DNA of 64,000 nt, taken from positions 1,951,001-2,015,000 of the forward strand of contig CM067537.1 of the NCBI GenBank assembly GCA_034509925.1, given 5' to 3'. Positions 45,101-56,766 of the stretch are shown in pieces. The stretch comes from Hirudinaria manillensis (taxonomy: Eukaryota; Annelida; Clitellata; Hirudinida; Hirudinidae). Below the pieces are notes generated by a model, which made no database searches, was not told where the DNA came from, and saw only the letters and a program-made list of their open reading frames with translations. The translations under genes and the position numbers were made by a program. Every line of letters starts with the position of its first letter. The first letter of the stretch is position 1.

Positions 45101-45691
45101 TGTTATCTTTACTCATGTATCCGAATTTGACCAAATAATTCTTTTAGAAAACAATTTTAACCATTACTTACACCGAAAGTGCCTTAAGTATTTAGCGCGA
45201 ATATCCATCTAATGCTAGATGCAGTCTTGGAAATATCACATTTTAAAATAATATGCATACAGCATGTAATGTCTAGGTTAAACTGACAAACATGTAGGCA
45301 CGACGAGAGAATGCAGTCCTGATGTCAATAAAGCGATCTTGATATTATTTATAGTAACAATAAAAACATTATTTATAATAAATTATCCTTTTTATGCTTC
45401 CTTACCAAGGTTGCTAAATGTATAATACATTAGTATTATTATTATTATATATAAGACATTAGTACATTATTATATAATACATTAGTATTATGTAAAAAAG
45501 CCAATATTTACATTGTAATATTGTCTCACCTTCACAAACTCCTCTGAGTGATCCTCCATGTTATTCAAAACTTCCGGCGTGGAAAGCTTCACATGGATTG
45601 TCGGTGCAGTTTGGTTTCCAGAAAATTGGCTGGAAATAACGATGAGAAACAATAACAAGTTCCTCAAATATTCTCTCATAGTTGACTGCAT
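42102..45691 (-). CDS. Small secreted matrix metalloproteinase, no hemopexin domain
   Basis: Exons 45530-45691, 45023-45140, 43642-43751, 43315-43525, 42884-43051, 42448-42501 and a tentative last exon ending at 42102 join in phase. The N-terminus has a signal peptide (hydrophobic core LLLFLIVISS). The peptidoglycan-binding-like prodomain is seen in NYLVKFGYMSKDN and IKRFQEFAGLS. The catalytic domain starts at HLTYKLMNYPR, has PFDGRGFFVGHTF and HLDDDELW, the zinc site HELGHALGLDH and the Met-turn AVMY. The next exon gives a Pro/Thr linker and the protein then ends, with no hemopexin repeats. Splicing joins the prodomain directly to the catalytic domain; I cannot find PRCG in the 1.27-kb intron between. 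Its signal anchor or secretion route and its substrates are unknown. Confidence 0.87.
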
Positions 45692-46314
45692 CTATACATT
45701 AATGAAATCCGGGAGCAACAAATAAGGCGAATATTGAGCATTTATAAACCCTACTCTCAACGGGATTTCCCTACATAAACGGTCTCTACGTGCCTTGATG
45801 TCAACGGGTTTTAAAAGGTGAAAAGCAGTTTATGAACTCCTACTCCTGTTAATAGTACAATAGAGGTTTCACTTCCGTCCATTTTCAGACTTTTGTGCAA
45901 GGTCATGACTCCAACAATTCAGCCCAAATAGGTCGTCAGCTAAGTTCGGAAGAATTTAGAAAAGGTTGAGGACACCCCTCAATTAGAATAATTGAATGTT
46001 CAAGATTAATAGATTAAACATGTCCTCATCCAAAGATTTGATTTTGATTTTGTTTGGAATATCTAGATTGGAAGCATCTTCATTGAGAAAATCTGAAATA
46101 TATTTTAATACTTGAAAACAAAATTAAATTCTAAGTTATCTTATAAGAATAAAATAAAAATAAATTAATTTTATTGAAACTTGAATGTTCAACTACTTGA
46201 GAAAATGATCACTTTTGAATTAGCTGTCCTCGCTTTCTTTGATTGCAGCTTCGGAGCAGCATTAGGCGTTGTCGGCCTTCTTTGTTGGCCGGCCCGTTCC
46301 TGATTCAAAACAAA
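45692..46314. promoter_or_regulatory. Divergent promoter region: metalloproteinase (left) and SRSF7-like gene (right)
   Basis: Only about 620 bases separate the two start codons, so both promoters lie here unless long 5' UTRs exist. No clear TATA box or CpG cluster; the right end (46225-46314) is likely the 5' UTR of the SRSF7-like gene. Confidence 0.5.
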
Positions 46315-48103
46315 ATGTCTCGCTATCGCAACGAAGTATCTGAATGTAAAGTTTATATCGGCGATCTGCCCAGAAATGCCGACGAAAAAGAAATCGAGAG
46401 GGCCTTCGAACATTACGGCACTCTAAAAAGCGTCTGGGTTGCACGCAATCCTCCTGGATTTGCTTTTGTCGAATTCGAAGATCCGAGGGACGCCCAGGAT
46501 GCTGTCAGAGGATTGGATGGAAGGTAAAAAGGGTTTTCGCATGTTTTGTCGACTAATAACTTCATCGAACGTAATCGAGGTGCCATCTTTATTGCTTGTA
46601 CAACACCGTGTAATATTGTTTTTTGTTGAGTTAGGATTTGTGAGTCATTTGATTTGACGTATTGACGAGGAAAATAAAAAAATAAATTAAATAAACTGAT
46701 CTATGAAGGAAATAACTATAAATCATTGCAGTTCATTGTGTGGTGTGAGGGTCAGGGTTGAACACGCAACTGGAAAGTCCAGACCTAAAAACTTCAGCAG
46801 AGGCGGAAGTTACGGCAGCGGGACCAGGCGAGACCCTCCTTACAAGAGCAGGGACTCTCCTCGCCGCAACTACAACTCTTCCGGCGACAGGTGTTACATC
46901 TGCGGAGACGTCGGACACGCATCGTACGACTGCCCGAGGTCCTCCAGCGGACGAGGCAGGGACTGCAGCAACGGCAGAGACTACAACAGGAGGGGAGATA
47001 GTAGCGGAAGGAAGAGGTAACGCTTTTGCATGCTTGTCGATTTGGTGGTTCGTAAATCGATGATGATGATGATGAGGATCACTGGATTACTTAGTTCTTA
47101 AATGAATTTGCAAGGCCTTCTGACGAACATGTGGCTGTGAATTTTAGGTAAACATCGTCGTAAACCTCTTAAAAGCATCCACCCTCATCATCCTTATCAC
47201 CAATCAACATCTTCGGCGGTCGCTGCCACGTCTGCAACTAAATGGCCAGTATGAACGGAAGGTCGCATTAGACCGTCCTAACGTTCTTCGCCTATATCGT
47301 TCTGCAAACGCTGTCCCAGAGCGCGGCCACGTTTTAGCGGGACCTGTAAAGCTTCGCTGTAGGTCTGCAATCTTCGTAAACGTCGGCGTCTGCCAAAAAC
47401 TGCATCCGTCTCGATCTCCTAAGTAAACCTACGCTAAACTACTCCGACACTTCACAGTTTGTGAGTTGTGGAAATTACAATTCTTTCCGGATTTCAAGTA
47501 ACGATCGCAACGAGTTTGGGACGTAGTCGACTGATGCCGTCGTCTTCTTATTCAGGTCGCCATCTTGGAACAGATCCAGAAACAGGAGTAGAAGCAGAAG
47601 CTATAGCAGGTAACGGAGCGTCGTAACTTTTGACGTCACAATTCTCGTCGATTGTTTGACTCGACACGATTTTCCTGCGTCATGACGCCATTCTGGACGC
47701 GCTCTAGTTGCCAGCTTCAATTCTTTTGTTCTGCTATTCATCAGCTTGCTTGCTAGTGCTGAAATTTAATGTTTTTATATAACTATGTTTGGCTCTTCAA
47801 ATTTGATTTGAGCTGTCCAAACAGAATGTTTGATACACTTGAATGTGTGTGTATGTGTGTGTGTGTGCATTGCATTGGTTCGGTCGGTGCAGGAGCTTTT
47901 GTGCAGATGATGTGCTGCATTTGTAAGGCTTTCCAGTGGATACCACGAGTGAATTGTGAACGATCCAACGTCGTTTTAAATTTGACTTTCCTGTTCTGCT
48001 TAAATAGTTGACATCGCTTAGCTTCTGACCTTTTGAACTGACCCAATTGATTCGTTTCAGGTCTCCTGTCCGTTCTTCGAGGAGGAGCAGGTCACGGAAT
48101 TGA
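46315..48103 (+). CDS. SRSF7-like SR splicing factor with CCHC zinc knuckle
   Basis: Exons 46315-46523, 46732-47016, 47556-47609 and 48061-48103 all join in phase 2, giving about 196 residues. The RRM has RNP2 VYIGDL and RNP1 FAFVEF, with [16 protein letters not shown] as in SRSF7/SRSF3. Exon 2 carries a zinc knuckle, [14 protein letters not shown] (C-x2-C-x4-H-x4-C), the mark of SRSF7 (9G8), which adds RNA specificity and mRNA export function in that family. The RS tail is short ([14 protein letters not shown], then [10 protein letters not shown]). The short 54- and 43-nt final exons carry most RS dipeptides. Paralogue of the gene at 40514. Confidence 0.93.
47017..47555 (+). promoter_or_regulatory. 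SRSF7-like intron 2: candidate poison-exon or retained-intron region
   Basis: 539 bases, the same relative place (before the first short RS exon) and similar length as the atypical intron of the SRSF3-like gene. From about 47140 to 47480 it is GC-rich for this window and full of cgtcg, cttcg and ctgcaa motifs, with several acceptor- and donor-like sites and many stops. An unproductive cassette exon for autoregulation is the simplest reading. Confidence 0.4.
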
Positions 48104-50220
48104 ACTGCGAGGGTTGAAAGATGAAAGTTCACCCCTGAAGTGAATTTTTAAGATTGATTATTCGACTAAACTCAGAAACTGTTTCCTTTTATTTACATGG
48201 ATGCTCGATTTACGATGCTGCTCAGCGTCTTGGTTTAATAAACGTACCATTCGTTAGCTTTCGGGTAGCAAGGAGCGATTTTTACTTGGCTTTTACTAAT
48301 TTATTAATGATGCAAACTAATTAGCAGTTGTTAATCTATTCCATAGAACTACGTATAAATTCTAACGGCTATACTCGTTCTAATCAGCCCGAAACACGTG
48401 CAAGATGGCAGTTGGCAATATTTGTAAATATTGGACTCCAACTTTTGCATTTTTTGGGTCAATAAAGTGCTCCACAGCATGTCTTGTATTTTGCTGTTTG
48501 AATCACTATTGTAGACAAACAGCTACCAACTAGTTGTTGCTCACCATATCCCTATGTTGTCCCTGCAGAAGGACTGATATGTCTGCTCGATTAGTCTTCC
48601 ATTAACCAGATTGGGTGCTCACTATCTCCAAAGTGTGTTTCCAGATAATGCTCCATGAGATTGAATTGGTCCAAAAGAATTTTATCCCAGCTAAAGTAGC
48701 ACCAAAGTCACTTTGGTAATAATGCTAATCAATTTGGCTGTTTGGCACTTTGATTGACAAACTCTGACAGAATGGCACTTTCTTAAGGAATAAAACATGA
48801 CAGCCTGTCGAAGGCACCACATGAACAAAATTGGAATAAAAATTTAAAATCCCTGATAAATGCGAGCAAAAAGACGTAGCTCACAGGACTTGACACTAAA
48901 ATGGGCGAGCAAGGGTCATTGAGTGCACTCTAGGAGATTCAGAAATCAGAAAGCTCATTCCAGGTTAGGGCGACTCATGTCTGTTTGGGACTTGCTCCTC
49001 CTCCGAGCAAGAGTCGAGTGTTGATGGTTCACGAACTTCAAGTCCGGTCGAACGTTCTCTCTTCTCAAAACTGTAGTTGCAAAAAACAACAAAACATTTG
49101 CACAAAGTAACAAAGCAGTTGATGAAACAAGTCCCCTTGTGATTGGTTAGAATTCAAATGTTCATGTTGATGTAGCAAGAATTGTCCTAATTAATATCAG
49201 TTAAATGATAACTTATTGAGCTTCTTGGTCATCGATTCAATCCCTGGTGAGCAGTTGGCATCCAAAATGCTATTGCGGTTTGACAAGCATTATTTAGGAT
49301 TATTTTGTTTTTGTTAAAAATTAAGATAAAAGCAAATCTTGTTCATTTGGAAATTCAAATACTTGAGAGTATGGCTTTAACAAAACAAAAAATGAAAATC
49401 AGTAACTAACCAGAATGGTCACCTTCAAACTTTGTTGTAGTGTATCTGTAAGAATTTAAAGATTAAAAACAATATTGAATGACCAGATCAAATGTAGCAT
49501 TAAAACTTTAGACTTTCTGTAGTACATAGACGTTTTCAGGAGTTTAAAAATAAATTTCTAAAGACATCCAGAATATTCAGCAACCCTGATGAAATATTGA
49601 CTCGATTGACCTGCTTTCTGACAAATACAAACCCAGAGGCACAGACAAAAGACTCAGAACCTTGGTTCATATTTTACAGTCTGACCAATGCAACAGGAAT
49701 TTGAAATATGGACAGAGTGAAAGCCATAATTGTCACTCAGATCTCTGCTTGAGATTACTGTATAGTCTCCTGTAAGCATAGGAAACCAAAAGCAACCCTG
49801 ATGCATGTGTGCAGTACCAGATAAGCTGACCACAGGCACAAGAAAAGGAAGACCATTTTGAAAACTTTCAATACTTAGGGATGATTAAATGGGAGAAAAC
49901 ATCAGCAGACATTGCAGATGACTATTATCAGCACCTCTGTGCAGTTTCTGCACTAAAATCAAAGCCAAGTTTTAGCATGAACAGATTGATAATGCACAAT
50001 AGTTTCTATAGTTCAAACAAACAAATCTCAAATATGTTGCTGACCTTTAGACTTTTAAGAGCAACAAACACATCAATAAAACAAACAAACAAACAATCAT
50101 GAACATTTATTAATCATTAACAAATATTTCCCTGGTGCACACACAAACATACACACACGGACACATACAAAATGGTAATCCAAAGTAAAATTCAATACGA
50201 AAAGTCATCTCTGCATGCAA
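48104..50220. other. Convergent intergenic region, SRSF7-like to Bora
   Basis: Contains the SRSF7-like 3' UTR with AATAAA at 48237 and 48461-48466 (the latter strong: ggtcaataaagtgc) and the Bora 3' UTR with a minus-strand AATAAA at 50106-50111. Between 48490 and 49900 composition is moderately less AT-rich, but I recognise no exon, element end or RNA gene. Confidence 0.4.
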
Positions 50221-53200
50221 TCACAATCTGCCGTAATCGTGATCATAATCGTAATCGCACTCGGCGTACCCGTGCCGGAGGTTCTTGACTTCGAGTCCCT
50301 CGCAGCAGACGCCACTCATGTCCTGCTGCGAGAGTCTGTAGAACTGGTTCGTCAGGTTAGAGTGGCCTGACAGACCGGAGGTCAGGTTGCTGGAGGCGTA
50401 GCCCGTGTCTGCGTGCTGGGTGTCGCCCAAACACGACACGACGTCCATCGTGACGTCTTGGAATCCCACGGACTTCCCGTGGTCCTCGATGCCCAGGCTC
50501 TCGATGCCTACGTCGTCGTCGGATGAACGGTAATGAATTATAATCGATGATAATAATTAATGATAATTGACAATTAATTATGATAATAGTGAGTGATTAA
50601 TTAACATAAATTATAATAATTCATGGTAATTGATGATTTTATACAACGCCCCTTCTCGTCACTCAAAGCCAGCTCTTAGAATACCATTCAATATTTTTCT
50701 TGCTTTTCCAAAAAGCATTTCAAGTTTGTGCAAAACTAGGTCTCGAACAAATCCAAAAAGTGATTTTGGATTAAAAAATAAAGCGAAATAAATCCACGGA
50801 CGTTCCAAAACCTACCTGTTTCGTCAGATGTCTGAGCGAGCAGCTTGTTAAAGTTTAATGCGGTCGCTTTTGGAAACAACAGTTCGGGCGCTGTGAACAT
50901 ATTTCCGACCGTGGATGCTGTCGAGTAAGATTAAGTTCTCATGTCATGTTAGAAATCATAATAATAAAAATTATTATTAATGGCTAAATAATAATAATTG
51001 TTATATTATTATTAATTAATTATTATTATATTAACTAATTAATTATTAACTAATTATTATTATATTAATATTAATTATAATAAATAATAATAATTGTTAT
51101 ATTATTATTATTTAAATAATAATAATTGTTAATTATTAATCATAATTAATTGTTAAATAATAATAATTATTATATTATTATTTTAAATAAGAATGAAGTT
51201 AAATAATTCAGAATCTCATTGACATTTCAAACTCAAAGGGTGCATTTCAGGCACCTACATTGAACCTTCTAATATCCGATCCGAACAATTATGTTTTAAA
51301 TTATTAAATATTATTCAATAAATAACTTGTAAAAATTATTCAATAAATAACTTGTAAAAAAGGAGATAATTAAAAACATAATTAATCCTATGCAAAGAAT
51401 TGCCACTTTACCAGGGAATCGCTTGCAGGCAGCATCTTGGGTGGTCATTTTTCTGTAACAATCAAAGTCTAATGGCCTGACTGGAGCTGAAATTATAATT
51501 ATATAATTATATAATAATAATTATTATATAATAATATCATAATAATTACATTCATAATTCATGAAATCGATGCAACTTATCGAGTTACTCAACAAACCTA
51601 ACATTTTAATATCAGCTAACCATTAAACAGACCAAAGATAACATTATCAACTCAGTTTTCAAGATTAGTTTCATAATAATAATAATGATAAAATATATTT
51701 ATAAAGGGCTCCCTCTAGCCAATAATGGCCCTTCAGTGGCTCATCACCATCTCTTCATCATCATCATTGCCATGATTTGATGTCCAGGATTAATGCTAAT
51801 ATTACCAATCCAGTTTATGCAACACTCATAACATCATCACCATCATCATCATCAGGAGGTCAAATGAAATGACTCACTTGGCAGCAGGGAAGAGTTGCCG
51901 GTCTTCGAGATTGGTGACATTTCTGGTGACCCCAGGAACTGATGGTGACCCCCGAACGGACTCCCGTCGAACCCCGGACTCTCCGACCTCAGGTGGATCG
52001 GACTGGAGGCGTACATCTCCTGATGAGCGTCGGTCAATCGATTGATCAATTTATTATGTTAATTAGAATTAATTATAATAACTCAATCGAATAGATGTTC
52101 CAAAGCTCGAATGTCAAGCAGAAATTAAAATGTTGTGAATATCAATAAGGCATGATTAGCATAATATTTAAATATTAATAAATTACTATCGCTTTAAGTT
52201 ATGATTCCACTGGCGATTGTTTACGAAGAGCAAAGGATTTGTTTTTAAAAACATCTCACTAAGTACATCAGCACTAAGTACATTATCATATTTAAAACAG
52301 GATGGAGCTAATTAATTATTCATTACATAAGATCCATCCCCGGCTATGATGTCCATGTCTTCCTCGAATCCTGTCTTTTCCACGACCCTGCTAACAACAA
52401 CGCTGTTGTTGTTGTCATCATCGTCGTCTTCATCTTCACTCAGTTCCTTCAGATCTTCAGGCTCCCTGAATTGTCATTAAGATCATTAATATTAATTATC
52501 TATTATTATTACCAACAAGGGAGAATGACTCTTCCGGTGACACAAAACAATACTAATCTATCGATTAATAAATAATTAAATTGATAATTATTAATAAATA
52601 ATAGTTAATTATAAATTATAGAACTGATTATTAAAGGTTATTACAATTAAAGCTTATTGGTTCATTAACGCTCAATTTAAAACTAAATTTACCAATTTAA
52701 ATTCAATTTAAAATAGAAATATTTAAAAATATTACATCATCGTTATTTTTACAAACTGGAAATGTACTCTAAAGAAGAACTATGCTTTGAATGAGGGTGT
52801 CACCCATTACCAAACACTTAACACATCCTCCATCACAAAAAACCAAATGACTACTATGTGGAGACCACCACCATCCACCTCGCTACCTTAATGAACTTGC
52901 AAGGCTTCGGTAAATCCGGCCTAACAAGTCCAACAGCCCAGCCTAACGAGTATCGAAACTTGAAAATAAACCGTCGGACTTTGCCCGATGACTCACTTCA
53001 TTGGACCCTGGTGGCACATCTGGTGATGGATGAATAGTTTCCTCCTCAGAGACAAGTTACTGAGGCCATCTGCTTCTTCTTCCTCCTCACCTTCTTCCGT
53101 CCAGCGACGGTCGGGTCTCCTCGGAGAAGCAGAGTTCAGTATGTTCGTCATCGATTCGCTCAGACAGAATTGACCTCCTGGAATTCATTAGCTTAATGGT

Positions 53201-56200
53201 AAGCTCATTAACATTATTAATTACTAGTGGTGCCCAGCCACGCATTGCTGTGGCTCAATCTGATTATTAATTTTCTAAGAAAGAAATTTTCAAATAAGTT
53301 TATTTTTAAAATTTTACAAATTTGCTTGAGTTATTATGATATTTTAAGCTTTTTAATGTCTCGCTAAAGTTTATTTACATAGATCAGGCCGTGACGTCGT
53401 CGTGGCAAGAGGGCCGGATTTGCGAAAAAAGCGAATTTTTACACGATATAATTGTGGTGCATACATGAAACCTATATACAAACACTCCCCTGATCGAGTA
53501 CTATGTTGTGTCAAAATTTCAAAGCAATTGGTTAAGTAATTTCAGAGAACATTTGCATGTTACAAACACACATCGCATTTTTATTTATATAGATAATGAT
53601 CACATATCAATTATGTTAATTATGAAAGCTAATTAAGAATTTGTAAACATATCAATGTTAGATTCTGCAAGCAAGCAAGCAATGTAATTTCTTACTTGTT
53701 AAGTTACCATCACAACTTAATTAAATATTCAACGAATCCATAAAAACATTGACGAATGAAATAAAGATAACACCGACCGAGAAAGGCATTGAAATCGAAG
53801 CTTGGAGGAATGCTGATTGTCGTCTGAGTCCCGACTGAAACAACAACAGCGAAAGAACATCATCATCATCAATGAAGAAGGAATATCATCATAACTAAAC
53901 ATCATCATCATCATCATGAAACGCCAACAGAGCAAGCAATAGTTGTTGGAATCACCACTACATTCATTGATTGCTCTCAAAAAAAAGAAAGAATATCATC
54001 ACAATTACTTCATTATCATTCATAACTAAACATCATCATCATCATCATCATCATGAGAACACCAACATAACTAGCAATGATTGCTGATGATAAAAGGCAT
54101 GTATAATCACCAACATCATCATCATCACCTCCTTGAGAAATGTGTCAAGCACCTGAGACACACTTCTGATGCCATTTCATGTCAAGCCACACAATTAGGT
54201 CACCATCGCTATCATCATCATCAGCACCACTTCTATTACAACCATCATCATCAGCACCACTTCTATTACAACAATCATTATCAGCACCACTTCTGTTACA
54301 ACCATCATCATCACCATCACCCTTACAAACCTCCCCAAGCGGTTTCGGTCTGCTTGCATGGTTGGGTCGTCTTATTATTGTCAACCAAGGGGCTCTGGAA
54401 CAACAACCTGTTCTTGCTCAATGAACCGGAACCAGAGGCTATCAGTCAAAGGTCATCTTTAATTTATCTTGATTTACTAATATTTGCATTTTATCAATGT
54501 ATTTATAGATTTTAACAGAATAGATACACAAAATACGTTATATGTTTTAACAAATTAGTTATTTTCCTGGACTAAGGCTTAAGTAACAAGTAGTTCCAAA
54601 TAAATAATAGCTGTTGTTGGTTAATAATTATCATTACTTATAATCAACTTAACTTATTACGTCACCACAATAGTTACAAATTAATGTCAACAAATAACAT
54701 AATACATAATAAAGTTGTATTTCCTTAAAAACATCAAACAAAACTAATCGAGGTACTAATTAAGCATGCAAAACAGCAAGTTAACCTTTGGTAGATTGAC
54801 CTTTCTTTGCACTGTTTGACCAGGGTGAGGGGGCGATGACCTGAGAAGAGAAGAATTCGTCAATGGCTCTTTGGGCAACCTCCTCTAATTCTGCATTGTG
54901 CCTGGATTTTGATTGGCAGGTGAATTAATACATCGTTTATATAATAATAATATTAATAATAACATGAATAATAATCATAATAATAATAACAATGTGTGCA
55001 TTAATTTTAAGCAATTTCAAGTGAAATTGGACATGACAAATTACATAATGTTTCTGTAATAATAATAATAATAATAATAATAATTTTAAGCAATTTCACA
55101 ACTTAAATCCTTCAAACTGTGCTTAATGCATGACATAGGAATTAATAGCTTTGATGTATGTTTGCATCATCATCATCATCATACTTTTGGCTCATTAGTT
55201 TTAATTATTATTCCTACATAAGATCAGGTATTTAAGATCAGCTGCTCGCTTCTTTAAGAATTATTTAAAATATTAAAAGTAAAAATATTAAAATATTAAA
55301 ATTAAAATATTAAAATTAAAAATATTAAACTTAAAATTAAAAATATTAAAATTATTTTTTTCCATCATTCTTGTGTTACTTAATCAACAATTGTTGACAT
55401 TCATTCTATAAAATTGATTGAAAATAAAACAAAAAGTCCGAAAAGTACTCCGTATGAGTCATGAGCGATTCCATGGCAGACGCCTCGTCAAATTCCGTCG
55501 GACGGAGCATCGCTATGTCATCTATTGACCACTGGAACTTTGGCGTCTGATGTGGATAACAGTTAGTTGTTAATACATTTTATATATTGTTTTATATATT
55601 AATTTATATATTATTTACATAAATATATTGATTAATATATTATAAATATATTGTAATTAAAAGAATATGACTTATAGTTGCAAGTATTGTGAAACTATTG
55701 AGTTGAAAATATTCTACGGTGATGAGGAAATAACTTCAATCCATTTCAGCCAATATTAATTGCATTAAGTTATCTTAGGTATCTATTAATAACTAAAACA
55801 AATTATAACTGAAATCAACAATGATCTCACATACAATTTTACAAACACACATTACACACATACTTATTAACCTACACATCTCATATTTATAAGATTAATT
55901 AAAAGATATAAAACAAAAATTTACAAAAAAATCTTTTCCAACCTTTTTGTCGGGAGTTGGAACCCTGAAGACATTCGGACTGAACATGTGCCTGCTGAGC
56001 GAGTCCAGCATCCCCGTCTCGAAGGGATTGTGAGTCACGCACGACCGTTGCTATGGAAACGAGCATTCCACTCAGTTTGTTGTTGAGATAGTAATAGATA
56101 GTAAGATGAAACCAAATAATTGGTTTAATAAATCTACTTATTAAGAACTCATGGAAATGCATGAAATAATTGATTAAATGATTGACAGAGAAAGCAGTAT

Positions 56201-56766
56201 CGTGCATTTTAAAGGAATCTTTGATGTGCTTCAATTAAGTTACTATGGTTATGCAAAATCTGAGAAATATCCTCATGCTGTTCATTGTGTACTTAAAGGC
56301 ATGGTCTTATCTTGTATCAACCAACAAGGATTTCTTGATAATTGAGCCACATTATATGTAAAGAGGTTTGACTCGTATTAAACATTACATAAAATTGAAA
56401 ATCTCATGATTTAATCAATAATCTTCATAAAAAAAAATAAAAATGACAAAAAAGATGTCCAAATACCAGTGTGCTCCTGTTGGGAGTGATGTTCTTCAGT
56501 CTCAGCCAAGAGGTGGCCGGGGTAGATTTGAACCTCGGGCTACTGATCATACTCGGTGGTGTAAACGGCCCGGTCACCACCCCGCTCTGGTTCTGAGAAA
56601 GCTTCACCACCATCAAGTTAGAACTGTTAGCTCTAGGCTCTGATTTGTTGGGTCTCAGTGGAGTAGTATTTTGGATCTGTTGAAGATCACTGGCGTGTTT
56701 CGACTGACACGAGTTGCTCTGCAAATTGTTTTGGGTCTTCTCCGAGTTTGGCGTTATTGAAGTCAT
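50221..56766 (-). CDS. BORA: Bora (aurora borealis), complete
   Basis: Bora binds Aurora A and, after Cdk phosphorylation, opens Plk1 for activation at mitotic entry. Eleven exons (56467-56766, 55943-56050, 55449-55546, 54786-54901, 53778-53834, 52997-53177, 52327-52465, 51878-52019, 51412-51486, 50816-50917, 50221-50507) give 534 residues in one frame; the human protein has 559. Conserved blocks in order: NPFETG, MFSPNVFRVPTP, FQWSIDDIAML, RAIDEFFSSQVIAPSPW, VGTQTTISIPPSFDFN, NLSLRRKLF, a set of SP/TP sites, and DTGYASS near the C-terminus (human DSGYNTQ). An acidic Asp/Asn run in exon 7 comes from a GAT/AAC microsatellite. The acceptor of the last exon lacks a good pyrimidine tract and is supported only by phase. 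Confidence 0.93.
53222..53596 (+). mobile_element. Candidate dispersed retroelement tail or SINE-like insertion in a Bora intron
   Basis: The segment begins ctagtggtgcccagccacgc and ends in tttatttatatagataatg, with an internal tttcaaagcaattggttaag. This layout, with a GC-rich head, a middle part reading 'fit to primer-like' aatttcaaagcaat-type sequence and an ATATAGAT tail, resembles many invertebrate non-LTR element tails and SINEs. It lies between exons 52997-53177 and 53778-53834. No target-site duplication was identified. Confidence 0.35.
54190..54312. repeat. 30-bp tandem repeat in a Bora intron
   Basis: About four copies of a unit containing cagcaccacttctattacaa followed by a (CAT)n spacer. 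The spacer is a trinucleotide run, so the unit probably arose from a microsatellite. Confidence 0.85.

Noticed and set aside
49230-49265. tRNA-like stretch gattcaatccctggtgagc
   Set aside because: No partner arms of a tRNA cloverleaf could be found.
56500-56560. tRNA T-arm-like sequence (minus strand ggttcaaatct)
   Set aside because: It lies inside Bora exon 1 and has no matching acceptor stem or anticodon arm.
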